64,000 nucleotides of DNA from JABCYV01 sp963696025 (GCA_963696025.1 CAVOII010000015.1:62001-126000), one strand, 5' to 3'; positions 1-8,137 are shown, counted from the stretch's first letter. The notes: a model not told the origin generated them from the sequence alone. A program made the numbers and translations.

Positions 1-235
1 CTGAAGCCAGAACCCGCTCGGCCGCAGCGGGCGAATCCTTAGCACGACGAGCAGCAGCGTTCTGCTCTCCTTCATCGAGTACACCGCACGTCCGAGCCCA
101 AACAAGGAAGTTGGCTATATCGGGAACCCAGTCTTCCGGGTCGCTATTCCACCCTGATACCGTGTTCACTAGCTCCAGGGCGAGGTTGCCCCCGACGATG
201 TCGCGTGGTATCCAGCTGTGATTAACCAGTGTCAT
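1..235 (-). CDS. ABATE-domain (CGNR-type) putative regulator, 5' part only
   Basis: The minus strand is open from an ATG at 235 to the window edge, about 78 codons, so the C-terminal part lies outside. The product begins MTLVNHSW and has GGNLALELVNTV at residues 15-26, then a D-W-V-P-D-I-A-N-F-L-V-W-A-R stretch. This resembles the N-terminal ABATE domain of putative stress-induced regulators, which usually end in a CGNR zinc finger; that finger would be off the edge. The family call is from motif memory and the function is inferred only. Confidence 0.6.
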   Translation of the reverse strand, partial: MTLVNHSWIPRDIVGGNLALELVNTVSGWNSDPEDWVPDIANFLVWARTCGVLDEGEQNAAARRAKDSPAAAERVLAS

Positions 236-368
236 TGGAATAATCTATGTAACCATCGTAAGTATATTTGCAGGTGACAAGTACAACTTTACTCTAGGAA
301 GGGTCTCGCGGTCAATTGCGGTCGAGTCACGGGCAAACCGGAAATAACCGCGGACGACTGATCGGCCG

Positions 369-695
369 TCAGTCAGCCCATTCTTGTCGATCCTTATCTC
401 GCCATTGTTGCACCACCAGTGATGTTGCCTGGATATTATCTGGGTGGTCGTCTCTCCAGGCTCTGCCCATTCCCTTTGGTTCCTTGTGGTCGGGCACAAT
501 GTCGGCGTAGTCCGTGAACTCTTCGTTGCAAATCGGACAGATTCCGTTTTGTTCGGCGATCTTCCGATTCATCAGTTTCCTCATCTCTGGAGCTGATCGC
601 AGTTCTGATACCCTCGCGGGTGGTGGGGATCCTCCACCCGCTGAAGTCCGAATCTTATGAGCCGGGGCTTGGGAAGAGTGTCCCGGCCACAGCAT
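369..695 (-). pseudogene. HNH endonuclease-like gene with damaged active-site half
   Basis: The reading frame (108 aa) has CPICNEEFTDYADIVPDHK followed by WRDDHPDNIQ, the first half of a small HNH nuclease with its CxxC pair and DH. The expected second half reads HHWWCNNGE only in the neighbouring frame, at about 400-425. The original frame returns in time to end in EWAD, a plausible family terminus. Two compensating indels would explain this, and they replace the residues that should complete the zinc/metal site. The product is probably inactive. A sequencing error is the alternative. Confidence 0.55.
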
Positions 696-855
696 GATAT
701 TGATCTATGAATCGGGCAGATTTCGAGTCTCATGGCTGGTCTTCTGCACTTCCTTGGGGGTTATGTGCTGAGGCAACCTGCCGCAGCCGTCAAGCGGGCA
801 GGCACACACAGACATCGTCAGTCTGGCAGTCTGTCTTCGATAGAATTGCGATGGG

Positions 856-1119
856 ATGGGAGTCACAATCGAGCTGCAGAATCTGGGCGACGCCCAGCTG
901 TGCCGCGATATCACCGCGCACCTGGAGCACGCACTCGGTGGGCGGCAAGGGGAGTGGCGCGTGTCTATTGCCGGATCGCGAGCAGCTGAGAACTGGGACT
1001 TGCGAGTGGAGGGACCCAATGGATTGGAACGGTCGTATACGCTCTCGGCTCCTGCCGGTGAGCACGAGCCTGCGGCGATCCGCGCACTTGTTCTAAAGCT
1101 CATGCCGGCCAAAGCGTGA
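856..1119 (+). CDS. small hypothetical protein, 87 aa
   Basis: This 87-residue frame starts MGVTIELQNL and ends KLMPAKA. It has a plausible alpha/beta composition (LCRDITAHLEHAL, WDLRVEGPNGLERSYTL) and lies upstream of the VOC gene on the same strand. I recall similar short proteins in acidobacteria but cannot name a domain. Three overlapping frames on both strands are also open here; this one was chosen for its composition. No function is proposed. Confidence 0.5.
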   Translation: MGVTIELQNLGDAQLCRDITAHLEHALGGRQGEWRVSIAGSRAAENWDLRVEGPNGLERSYTLSAPAGEHEPAAIRALVLKLMPAKA

Positions 1120-1192
1120 CTAAGGCTCGCGATGGTCCGGGTGCGGCATTCATTCATTTTCGCTAAAATGTCAGCCGCACGAAAGGAGCACT

Positions 1193-1692
1193 ATGGCAAA
1201 GAAGAAGATCGATCCGCTCAACAGGAAGCAGTACAGCGCCGTCTCCGCCGCTCTTGCCGTCTCTGACATTCCGACGGCGGTGAGCTTCTATCAAAAGGCG
1301 TTCGGTTTCGCGAAACGCGGCATCATGAACGGGCCTGACGGAAAACCAGTCCATGCTGAACTCACCTTGCGGGGCACAACGCTGATGCTCGGTCCTGAGA
1401 ATGAGGCTATGAGGAGACGCAGCGCAAAGCGTTGGCGCCTCTCCTGCCACGCTGTACATTTACGTGGACAACGTGGATAAGATCGTTGAAAAAGCGACTA
1501 AGCTCGGCGCGACCGCACAAGGTCCCGTGATGGACATGTTTTGGGGTGATCGCTGTGGCACTGTCGTCGATCCAGATGGCTACGCGTGGATGGTCGGTAC
1601 ACACAAGGCGGAACCGACAGCCAAAGAAATGAAGATAAGGAATGGAGGAGATGATGAAGCAGCAGCTGGCTGGAAAGGCCGCCGCTGACTGA
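1193..1692 (+). pseudogene. VOC/glyoxalase-fold protein, frameshifted
   Basis: The first frame (from ATG 1193, after GAAAGGAGCACT) encodes AALAVSDIPTAVSFYQKAFG and HAELTLRGTTLMLGPE, the first beta-alpha-beta-beta-beta module of a VOC/PhnB-like protein. At about 1411-1420 the reading shifts; the next frame gives SPATLYIYVDNVDKIVEKA and FWGDRCGTVVDPDGYAWMV, the second module. A further shift near 1635 restores a Lys/Met-rich tail that would stop at 1690-1692. With two indels repaired this would be a protein of about 165 residues. As read it would give only an N-terminal fragment. Confidence 0.7.
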
Positions 1693-1697
1693 CGCCT

Positions 1698-2771
1698 TCA
1701 TTCGAAAAGCACGGACTGTGCCAGGGTCCCTTCCGGGTCGCGAAAGTTGCTCAAGCCGACACCCACGAGGCGATAGCGCTGTTGTGACCCGAGATCGACC
1801 CGTTCTCGCAACGCGAGGGCTATTGCCGTCAATTCCTGACACGAGGAAGGAGGAGTGTTCGGCGTATGGCTTCGCGTCAGGATCTTGAACTCCCTGGTCT
1901 TCAGTTTGAGCACCACTGTGCGTGCGATCCGTGATTCCTTGCGCGACGCCGACCAGAGCTTTTCTGCCAGGCGCCGGATCATAGGCTCGGTTTCTGAGAG
2001 CGACACGTCGTGCTCGAAGGTATCCTCGACTGAGATCGATTGTGTGGGCCGGTCCGGGACCACCGAGCTGTTATCAATGCCACGGGCGAGTTCGTACAGA
2101 CGTACACCGTGACGGCCAAATTCGCGTTCAAGGTTGGCGATTTCCAGTCGTCGCAATTCGTTCACAGTTTTTATTCCGAGTTTGCCCAACTTCTCTTCGG
2201 TGACTTTCCCGACTCCGGGTATGCGTCCAACCGGTAAGGGCAGAAGAAACGCATCGACTTCTTCCGGCGGGATCACGAAAAGCCCATCAGGCTTCCGCCA
2301 GTCAGACGCGAGTTTTGCCAAGAACTTGTTGGGCGCGACGCCCGCAGAGGCAGTCAGGTTCAGTTCTTTGCGAATCTGCTCCCGAATTGTGCGAGCCACA
2401 AGCGTCGCGGTTGGCAAGCCGGCCTTGTTCTCGGTCACGTCCAGATACGCTTCATCGAGCGACAGTGGCTCGATTAGATCCGTATGGCGCTTGAGTACTT
2501 CCCGCACACTCCGAGAGACCGCCCGATAACGGGTGAAATCTGGGGCGACGAAGATGGCAGTGGGACACAAACACTCGGCCCGGACCGCGGGCATAGCCGA
2601 ACGCACACCAAAAGCTCGCGCTTCGTACGACGCCGCACACACGACCGAGCGGTTTCCTTTCCACGCAACAATCACGGGTTTACCGCGCAGGTCCGAGTTA
2701 TCCCGCTGCTCCACGGAAGCGTAAAACGCATCCATGTCCACGTGGATGATCTTGCGGACATCCATTCGCAA
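1698..2771 (-). CDS. dinB: DNA polymerase IV (Y family)
   Basis: This is a full-length 357-residue Y-family translesion polymerase. HVDMDAFYASVEQ near residue 10 and SLDEAYLDV near 104 carry the catalytic acidic residues. A helix-hairpin-helix region (GRIPGVGKVTEEKLGKLGI) and a little-finger domain follow. The length is normal for DinB, but the C-terminus stops at LAQSVLFE and lacks an obvious beta-clamp tail beyond that. The role is error-prone bypass synthesis at stalled forks. It is convergent with the damaged VOC gene, with only a few bases between them. No LexA-like box was recognised upstream. Confidence 0.95.
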   Translation of the reverse strand: MRMDVRKIIHVDMDAFYASVEQRDNSDLRGKPVIVAWKGNRSVVCAASYEARAFGVRSAMPAVRAECLCPTAIFVAPDFTRYRAVSRSVREVLKRHTDLIEPLSLDEAYLDVTENKAGLPTATLVARTIREQIRKELNLTASAGVAPNKFLAKLASDWRKPDGLFVIPPEEVDAFLLPLPVGRIPGVGKVTEEKLGKLGIKTVNELRRLEIANLEREFGRHGVRLYELARGIDNSSVVPDRPTQSISVEDTFEHDVSLSETEPMIRRLAEKLWSASRKESRIARTVVLKLKTREFKILTRSHTPNTPPSSCQELTAIALALRERVDLGSQQRYRLVGVGLSNFRDPEGTLAQSVLFE

Positions 2772-2854
2772 CCATAGTATTCCGGTCCGAGAAGGCTGTG
2801 AACGTCACGTGATGTCAGGTCGATCGCAAACTAGCGGTGCGATAGATTCTAGTC

Positions 2855-3232
2855 ATGCATGCACCTTCGGGCGTCTATTCAGGGCTTGCCGTTTTCGTCC
2901 TCTTTCTGCATGCGCTGTTCATAGTGTGGGTGGTCTTCGGGGCCTTTCTGACCCGCTTTCGCCCGGTGCTTCGCTGGCTGCACATCGTTTCGCTGATCTG
3001 GGGAATTCTTACGGAACTGCTTTCCTGGCCCTGTCCTTTAACTGTGCTTGAGAACTGGTTCGAAGGTAAGGCTGGCGTCCAGCCGTATCAGGGTGGGTTT
3101 CTGCTCCACTATATGGATAACCTTGTCTATCCCGACATCTCCCCAACCGTTCTGACTGTTGCGGGAGTGGTCGTATGCGTTCTCAATCTTGCGCTGTACG
3201 GATGGCAGATGTGGATGGCGCGCACTCGCTAA
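2855..3232 (+). CDS. DUF2784 membrane protein
   Basis: This 125-residue integral membrane protein has four hydrophobic segments: VFVLFLHALFIVWVVFGAF, LHIVSLIWGILTELL, the region around the PLTVLENWFE motif, and VLTVAGVVVCVLNLALYGW. The WPCPLTVLENWF and QGGFLLHYMDNLVYP motifs are typical of DUF2784. Function is unknown for the family. The gene is divergent from dinB and convergent with the metal ATPase. Confidence 0.85.
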   Translation: MHAPSGVYSGLAVFVLFLHALFIVWVVFGAFLTRFRPVLRWLHIVSLIWGILTELLSWPCPLTVLENWFEGKAGVQPYQGGFLLHYMDNLVYPDISPTVLTVAGVVVCVLNLALYGWQMWMARTR

Positions 3233-3254
3233 TTCCTGATGCTCCGCATTGCTT

Positions 3255-5195
3255 TTAAGCACGTGGCAGAAGCCGACCGGAATTCAGGATGAACGTAAGC
3301 TCGGACGCAACATGGATGAAGGCCGCGAATAGCGGATTCAGCACGCCGAAGGCTGCCAGTCCAACGCCAACGCTATCCACAGCCAGCGTTCCGCCAAAGT
3401 TTTGCATGATGATGCGATGGCAACGACGGGAGATCTTGATCGTATCGACCAAGCGGAGCAGATCGTTTCCAATCAACATGATGTCTGCGCTCTCGCGTGC
3501 GACCTCAGTGCCTGACCCCATTGCAATCCCCACCGTTGCTTGCATCAGCGCCGGCGCGTCGTTAATGCCATCGCCGACCATAGCGACGTTTATGCCACTA
3601 CTCACTAGCTCTTGAATGACCGCGCTCTTCTGATCGGGAAGAACTTCGGCATGGATGACATCGATGCCCACCTCCTTGGCGATCGATTCCGCGACTTGTC
3701 TGGCGTCACCGGTTAGCAGGACAGTCCGTAGACACATCTCGTGCAGCGCCGTGATTGCCTTCTTTGCTTCCGGTCGCACCGTGTCCGCGATTCCAATTAC
3801 ACCAAGATAGGCGCCGTTGCACGCAACCAATATTTCTGACAAGCGCTCCGCGCTTCCTCTTGCTCCATTGAGATTGAGTTTATTCTCTTGAAGAAATACT
3901 CTGCTTCCTACCAGGATCTGTCGATGATCAAGGCTGCAACGGATGCCTTTGCCCGGAATGTATTTGAAGTCGTCTGGTGCAGATACCTTCAATTGAGTCT
4001 CCACCGCTTTGTTGACAATAGCCTTGCCTAAAGGGTGTTCGGACCTCTGCTCCGCGATTGCGGCGATCTGAAGGACCTCTTGTTCCGTGTGCCCATCGGC
4101 AGCGACAACAGACACGACCTGAGGATTTCCGAATGTCAGCGTGCCGGTTTTGTCGAAGACCACGGTGTCTATCGAACTTAGGAGTTCGAGGTATAAACCG
4201 CCTTTGATGATTACCCCTTCACGTGCCGACCGCCCAATTCCTCCCAGAATTGCGAGTGGAGTTCCGGCTGCGATTCCGCACGCGCCGGCAACAATGATTA
4301 CCGAAATGGTCGAAGTGAGGTTGCGGGTGATGATGAATGTGAGGATGGCGCATCCGAGCACAAACCAAACCAGATAACCTGCAAGTCTATCCGCAGTTTT
4401 CTGGATAGGAGCGCGAGATCGCTCAGCTTCCTCAACCGCATTCAAAATGCGGCCAAACGCCGTGTCCCGACCAATCCTCGTCACTCGAACCTCTAGGGCG
4501 CCGGACTGATTGACCGTACCTGCGAAGACCGAGCTTCCGGGAACTTTCTCGACTGGTAGGGACTCTCCCGTTATGGTCGCTTGGTCTACGAACGAATTCC
4601 CGCTGACCACCTCGCCGTCAACCGGTATTCGCCCTCCCGGTTTGACCTCGATGATCTCTCCAATGTTGACGCTGTTTGTGCTGAGCTGTTCGGCTCGGCC
4701 ATTTCTTCGAACCGTCACTTCGCTCGGAAGCCAGTTCAGGAGCTCTCGAATGGCAGTGCGGCCGCGTCGAACGGTTAGACCTTCAAGCACCTCCGCAATT
4801 AGCACGAAGAACACAATTATAAGTGCGGTGAAGAACTGACCGATTACCAGCGCCGCAAGGATCGCGATGGTCATGGAGAGCTCCATCGTCATCCTGCGCT
4901 CCATTACGTTCTCCGCCGCTTCTTTGAGAATGGGGTAGACTCCGATCAGAGTGCCCGCAATTCCAATGATGCTGATGTGGGCAAACGGCTCCCACACGCG
5001 GAACCAGACCAACCCAGCCGCAAACGCGACCAGCGCGATTCGTACCCCGTCCTGCCACTCGAATCCATGGTCATCACCCTTGTGATCGCGATAATGCTCA
5101 TGATCGTGAGCTTCAGTACGGTGTGTCGCTACGGCAGACGCCACGGTTTGGGTGACGCTGGAGGCGTTCGTTAAATCTTCCTTTACGTCTGGCAT
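3255..5195 (-). CDS. heavy-metal P1B-type ATPase with atypical CPx site
   Basis: This 646-residue protein has the P-type ATPase motifs TITGES (residues 207-212), DKTGTLT (348-354) and GDGINDAPAL, and the membrane helices of a P1B pump. It has no N-terminal HMA (CxxC) domain. Residues 25-45 are instead His/Asp-rich (HDHEHYRDHKGDDH). The transmembrane metal site usually written CPC or SPC reads GAC (VAGACGIAAGTPLA, about 302-315), so the first Cys and the Pro are absent. The gene sits just downstream of an RcnR-like repressor with a matching operator. Efflux of a divalent metal such as Ni or Co is therefore the best inference, but the substrate is unproven. Confidence 0.85.
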   Translation of the reverse strand: MPDVKEDLTNASSVTQTVASAVATHRTEAHDHEHYRDHKGDDHGFEWQDGVRIALVAFAAGLVWFRVWEPFAHISIIGIAGTLIGVYPILKEAAENVMERRMTMELSMTIAILAALVIGQFFTALIIVFFVLIAEVLEGLTVRRGRTAIRELLNWLPSEVTVRRNGRAEQLSTNSVNIGEIIEVKPGGRIPVDGEVVSGNSFVDQATITGESLPVEKVPGSSVFAGTVNQSGALEVRVTRIGRDTAFGRILNAVEEAERSRAPIQKTADRLAGYLVWFVLGCAILTFIITRNLTSTISVIIVAGACGIAAGTPLAILGGIGRSAREGVIIKGGLYLELLSSIDTVVFDKTGTLTFGNPQVVSVVAADGHTEQEVLQIAAIAEQRSEHPLGKAIVNKAVETQLKVSAPDDFKYIPGKGIRCSLDHRQILVGSRVFLQENKLNLNGARGSAERLSEILVACNGAYLGVIGIADTVRPEAKKAITALHEMCLRTVLLTGDARQVAESIAKEVGIDVIHAEVLPDQKSAVIQELVSSGINVAMVGDGINDAPALMQATVGIAMGSGTEVARESADIMLIGNDLLRLVDTIKISRRCHRIIMQNFGGTLAVDSVGVGLAAFGVLNPLFAAFIHVASELTFILNSGRLLPRA

Positions 5196-5205
5196 GGTTT
5201 CCTCG

Positions 5206-5484
5206 TTACCTCAAATAAGACTTGGTAATACTGATCACTTCTTCAACGGCCGTGCCCTTGTGCGGCTTGTGGTTCTGTCCGCGCTCGACCAAGTGAAACC
5301 GGATATGTCCTTCCAGCACTTCAGACATCAGCGCATTGATTGAGCCTCTGCAAGCGGCTATCTGCTGCAGAATCTCAGTACAGCCGCTCTCGTTTTCCAG
5401 CAAGCGTTCGACGGCCTGTATTTGGCCCCGGACTCTGCGAACGCGATTTAACAGCTTTTTCTTGTCTTTGATCGTGTGTGCCAT
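5206..5484 (-). CDS. CsoR/RcnR-family metal-sensing repressor
   Basis: The 92-residue all-helical DUF156 protein begins MAHTIKDKKKLLNRVRRVRGQ. It has His3, Cys35, His60 and His64, the pattern that binds Ni/Co in E. coli RcnR; copper-sensing CsoR uses Cys-His-Cys instead. An additional Cys45 is present. The gene lies 10 bp upstream of the ATPase on the same strand, so the two probably form one transcript. An RcnR-type operator lies 17-31 bp before the start codon, which implies autoregulation and control of the pump. The family is certain; the metal is inferred from ligand positions and operator type. Confidence 0.92.
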   Translation of the reverse strand: MAHTIKDKKKLLNRVRRVRGQIQAVERLLENESGCTEILQQIAACRGSINALMSEVLEGHIRFHLVERGQNHKPHKGTAVEEVISITKSYLR

Positions 5485-5500
5485 TTCAATGAGACGTATA

Positions 5501-5515
5501 TACTGGGGGGTAGTA
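5501..5515. promoter_or_regulatory. RcnR-type operator TACT-G6-N-AGTA
   Basis: The sequence TACTGGGGGGTAGTA fits the published E. coli RcnR recognition form TACT-G6-N-AGTA exactly. It lies between the repressor gene (start 5484, minus) and the divergent ferredoxin-like gene (from 5562 or 5595, plus), so it could control both directions. Confidence 0.8.
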
Positions 5516-5561
5516 TGTTAACCAGTGCGTTGCATCGATACTTGCGCAGAATGGACTGTAA

Positions 5562-5948
5562 GTGCTGACCACGAAACGGAGAGTGAATGCTCAGATGTTT
5601 GTCTGTAAGGGCTGTTGTTGTGGCCAGGTCGAACATGGAGGCCCCGCAATCCCCGAAGAATGGTTAAAACAGGAGTGGAGAAAACGCGGTTTGCTGAAGC
5701 GCGTTCAGTTGACCATAAGCGGTTGTCTTGGACCCTGTGACGTGCCGAATGTAGTCAAAATCGTCACGCCGGAGAAAACAGTGTGGCTCGGAAACATCTC
5801 TAGGCGCGATCAATATCAGTCACTACTAGATTGGGCTTCGCGAAGCAAAGACTCGGGCCACGCGATCGAAGTTCCAAACATGACCCCGAAAATTATTTGG
5901 GAGTCGCCGATTGTATGGCACCGAGTCATGCCTGTACGCAAAAGTTAG
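5562..5948 (+). CDS. thioredoxin-like [2Fe-2S] ferredoxin-type protein
   Basis: This 128-residue frame has FVCKGCCCGQ near the N-terminus and GCLGPCDVPNVV around residue 65. That spacing resembles the cysteine ligands of thioredoxin-fold [2Fe-2S] ferredoxins. The first possible start is GTG 5562; ATG 5595 (MFVCKG) would remove 11 residues and is equally plausible. The last 30 residues (TPKIIWESPIVWHRVMPV) look less conserved. It is divergent from the metal repressor and shares its operator region, so it may be a metal-responsive redox or metal-handling protein. The role is inferred from context. Confidence 0.65.
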   Translation: MLTTKRRVNAQMFVCKGCCCGQVEHGGPAIPEEWLKQEWRKRGLLKRVQLTISGCLGPCDVPNVVKIVTPEKTVWLGNISRRDQYQSLLDWASRSKDSGHAIEVPNMTPKIIWESPIVWHRVMPVRKS

Positions 5949-5976
5949 AGGGAGAGTGTGGTGGAGACTCAGCACC

Positions 5977-6285
5977 ATGAATTGGAAAACATTGGTTGCA
6001 GGTTTACTACTCCTCGCTGTGGCTCTTGTGCATGCCCTTCGGCCGCAGTTTATGTCCCTCGACTGGCCCACGATAACATTGCTGATCGCCGGGGTTTTGT
6101 TCTGCTTCTCGCGGCCGCTCACTGGATTCTTACCTTACGTTAAGCGGCTTAAGTTGGGAGAGGCGGAAATCGAGATCAGGGAGAAATTGAGCGTTCTAAC
6201 GGCAGACATAGTGCAGCTCGAAGAGCAGATTCCAAAGAAAGGGTTGCCCCTGCACATTTCAATTTCGAACGCGTCTCCGACATGA
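5977..6285 (+). CDS. small two-helix membrane protein, partner of next gene
   Basis: Starting at ATG 5977 (MNWKTLVAGLLLL), the 102-residue product has two membrane helices (about 5-20 and 31-48). A charged, coiled-coil-like cytoplasmic segment follows (RLKLGEAEIEIREKLSVLTADIVQLEEQI). The stop codon overlaps the next start in an ATGA. The combination of N-terminal helices, a coil, and then the HEPN-like segment of the next frame looks like one family of proteins split in two. An in-frame start at 5911 exists but has a less convincing sequence. Confidence 0.6.
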   Translation: MNWKTLVAGLLLLAVALVHALRPQFMSLDWPTITLLIAGVLFCFSRPLTGFLPYVKRLKLGEAEIEIREKLSVLTADIVQLEEQIPKKGLPLHISISNASPT

Positions 6286-6614
6286 CCTCCGAATCCATGA
6301 TCTCGGATCTTGCTGCGAAGGACAAGGGTGCTGCTCTAGTGCGGCTAGCAATCGAAATCGAAAAAGAGATGGTTCTGCTAAATCAGAGCCTCGGCCTTGA
6401 ACTGCGTCGGCCCACCTGGCGGACGTTGATTGAGGGCCTCACCCTGAAGAAGATCCTTGAACCGCAGCTTGCGAAGGCACTAATTGAATTCAGGGATGTA
6501 CGCAACAAGGTGATACATTCGGGCTTAGGCGGCCCAATTCAAGATAGCTTGCTCAATAGTACCCTCGACAACGGTCTACAACTGCTTCGGATGTTAAAAG
6601 CGACGGCCAGATGA
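6282..6614 (+). CDS. HEPN-like protein with RNxxxH motif
   Basis: This 110-residue helical protein has EFRDVRNKVIHSG near residue 75, an R-N-x3-H motif of the kind seen in HEPN domains and related uncharacterised families. It begins within the stop of the upstream membrane gene (ATGA), implying translational coupling or an ancient fusion broken by a frameshift. HEPN proteins are often RNases in toxin-antitoxin or defence systems, but many non-nuclease members exist, so activity is not claimed. Confidence 0.6.
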   Translation: MTSESMISDLAAKDKGAALVRLAIEIEKEMVLLNQSLGLELRRPTWRTLIEGLTLKKILEPQLAKALIEFRDVRNKVIHSGLGGPIQDSLLNSTLDNGLQLLRMLKATAR

Positions 6615-6760
6615 TAGTCCTCACCTCCCCGGTTGCAACTGCTGATTCCGCCCATCAGCATGATTCACAGCTTAGGTGTCCAGGTAGATGATGAGAATAA
6701 GAGTCAGACTGGCGCGTTAATTGGCTGCGCAAGAAGCGGAACAGGCCGACCAGGATGCTT

Positions 6761-7408
6761 TTAGTCCTGTTTCAGCGGCGGCTTGCCAGCAGCAGTGAGC
6801 TTGGCGTTCAGTGCGTCTCGTCTTTTTTGCGTCTCGCCCGGTTCTACGAAATAGAAATCAAACAGTCCTTCCAACAGGTCAAGAAGCCACTCTGCTTCGC
6901 CTGGCTCGACGTCGACGATTTCTCCGATGCTGGTGTCCTTCGTTGGGTGCGCTGCGAAATTTCCAACTTGTCGAATCGCGTCGATGTCTCCAGCGAGGTG
7001 GGACGGTAGCTGCTTCGAGTTAAGGACATCGTCGATCTCTTTGTTCAGATTCTGCGGCTTTACTTTTGCGTGCTCGCGGAGGAGGTTCTGCAGGCACCGC
7101 CGGCTAAGAGCAGCACTGGCTTTGGGGCTGTCGGCGAGCACTAGGCATGCTTCGTTATAGTCCTCAGCGATCTTTGGTGGGATGACATCCTTAGGGAACG
7201 GCTTGCGGGCAGCGGCTTTCGGGTGTACGACGCTCGAGCCTACAAGGGCCGAGAGATTGTGTCGATGATACCTTCCCAGTGAGATAACAAACTTTGTGCA
7301 CGCTGGGCACATTTGCCATGCTACCCTCCAGTAGAATTCCCCATCGGCGTTCAGCTCAAAGCGTGAGATCGCCGGGTGGTAGCTCGTGAGGCAATGAGGG
7401 CCGACCAC
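6761..7408 (-). CDS. DUF4145 (HEPN-superfamily) protein
   Basis: The 215-residue product starts at GTG 7408, preceded by GGGAGGTGGAAA. An N-terminal region contains MCPACTKF, half of a zinc knuckle. A helical DUF4145 domain follows, with ALSRRCLQNLLREH, a long loop, then AIRQVGNFAAHP, the conserved R-x2-GN-x2-AH signature. DUF4145 proteins occur in restriction and defence neighbourhoods and alone. This one is convergent with the other HEPN-like gene, about 150 bp away. No partner enzyme is nearby. Confidence 0.8.
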   Translation of the reverse strand: MVGPHCLTSYHPAISRFELNADGEFYWRVAWQMCPACTKFVISLGRYHRHNLSALVGSSVVHPKAAARKPFPKDVIPPKIAEDYNEACLVLADSPKASAALSRRCLQNLLREHAKVKPQNLNKEIDDVLNSKQLPSHLAGDIDAIRQVGNFAAHPTKDTSIGEIVDVEPGEAEWLLDLLEGLFDFYFVEPGETQKRRDALNAKLTAAGKPPLKQD

Positions 7409-7663
7409 TTTCCACCTCCCCAGTGTTTCAAAATTGTAGCGGTGTTCTGGGGTTCCTACCAGTCGACACTTGCTTTAGCTACACCACACCCCTTCGGTGG
7501 CTGTTCGTTTTGTATTTCCCTGCGGTTTCGTGCACCACAATGCAGCAACCGTATTGTAACCCTCTGTGACTACACCTCATTGCAATTTGCTGCGTTTTCG
7601 TGCACGACCTACAAAACGGATTTCTGATCCGGTGCATAGTAACCGTCATTTTCGTGAGCTGGG
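7409..7663. other. gene-free stretch with two 19-bp near-repeats
   Basis: No convincing gene. CTGCGGTTTCGTGCACCAC (7520-7538) recurs as CTGCGTTTTCGTGCACGAC (7590-7608), 70 bp apart with two mismatches. Two copies are not enough to call an array. Confidence 0.5.
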
Positions 7664-8083
7664 CTATCCGTTCGGTGCAATAGCCACGAGGCGCGCCAGC
7701 GCCCGCCAATGCCGTGGATGCGGGATACGCTTACCCGCTTGGATATCCGATGAGTACGGTTCGCTCACCCCGAGTGCGGAAGGTATGCGGGATTTTGGAA
7801 CACTAGCCAGTACTGGTTGAACTTGTTTCACATATACATCGCGAGTGAGCCAACGGGGGAGGTCTGAAGGTTTCCAGTTCTGAATGGCCTGCCTACGCTG
7901 CCGTTGCGTGGCTGAGCGCTTCGCGAGGGATTCCGGTTGCTGTGCGCTCTCGCGCCCAGTATCGAAGTTTTCACGAGTGACTGTGACGGCACACTTCGAG
8001 CAAAAGCGAGTGCCACGCCGTTGAATTTGCTTTCCGCAACCACGACAGAGCGGTTCTTGTAGCGTCTCGCAGTAGGAGACCAA
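7664..8083 (-). CDS. orphan zinc-ribbon plus HTH-like module
   Basis: The 139-residue frame opens with a four-cysteine zinc ribbon (CRGCGK...FCSKCAV). A basic linker follows (ESLAKRSATQRQRRQAIQNW), then a C-terminal segment with YVKQVQPVLASVPKS, SALGVSEPYSSDIQAGKRI and PHPRHWRALARLV, which looks like a helix-turn-helix. From memory, this ribbon-plus-PHPRHW arrangement resembles a C-terminal extension of some Cas1-family proteins. No Cas1 catalytic domain is present. The frame stays open upstream of the TTG at 8083 (DLKRSLVSYCETLQ) to a TAG near 8119, so it may be the tail of a truncated gene. Confidence 0.5.
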   Translation of the reverse strand: MVSYCETLQEPLCRGCGKQIQRRGTRFCSKCAVTVTRENFDTGRESAQQPESLAKRSATQRQRRQAIQNWKPSDLPRWLTRDVYVKQVQPVLASVPKSRIPSALGVSEPYSSDIQAGKRIPHPRHWRALARLVAIAPNG

Positions 8084-8137
8084 TGACCTCTTTAAATCTC
8101 GATCCTGAGAAAACTACGGTCGTGATAACTCATACGT

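Noticed and set aside
329..344. Shared CGGGCAAACCGGAA near 330 and 22040
   Set aside because: Only about 15 bases are shared, and the two lie in unrelated contexts; probably chance.
705..1157. 150-codon minus-strand frame opposite the 87-aa gene
   Set aside because: Serine/arginine-rich composition with no domain; it looks like the shadow of the plus-strand frame.
7520..7608. Possible CRISPR array
   Set aside because: Only two imperfect units with one 51-bp gap; no third unit and no cas genes nearby.
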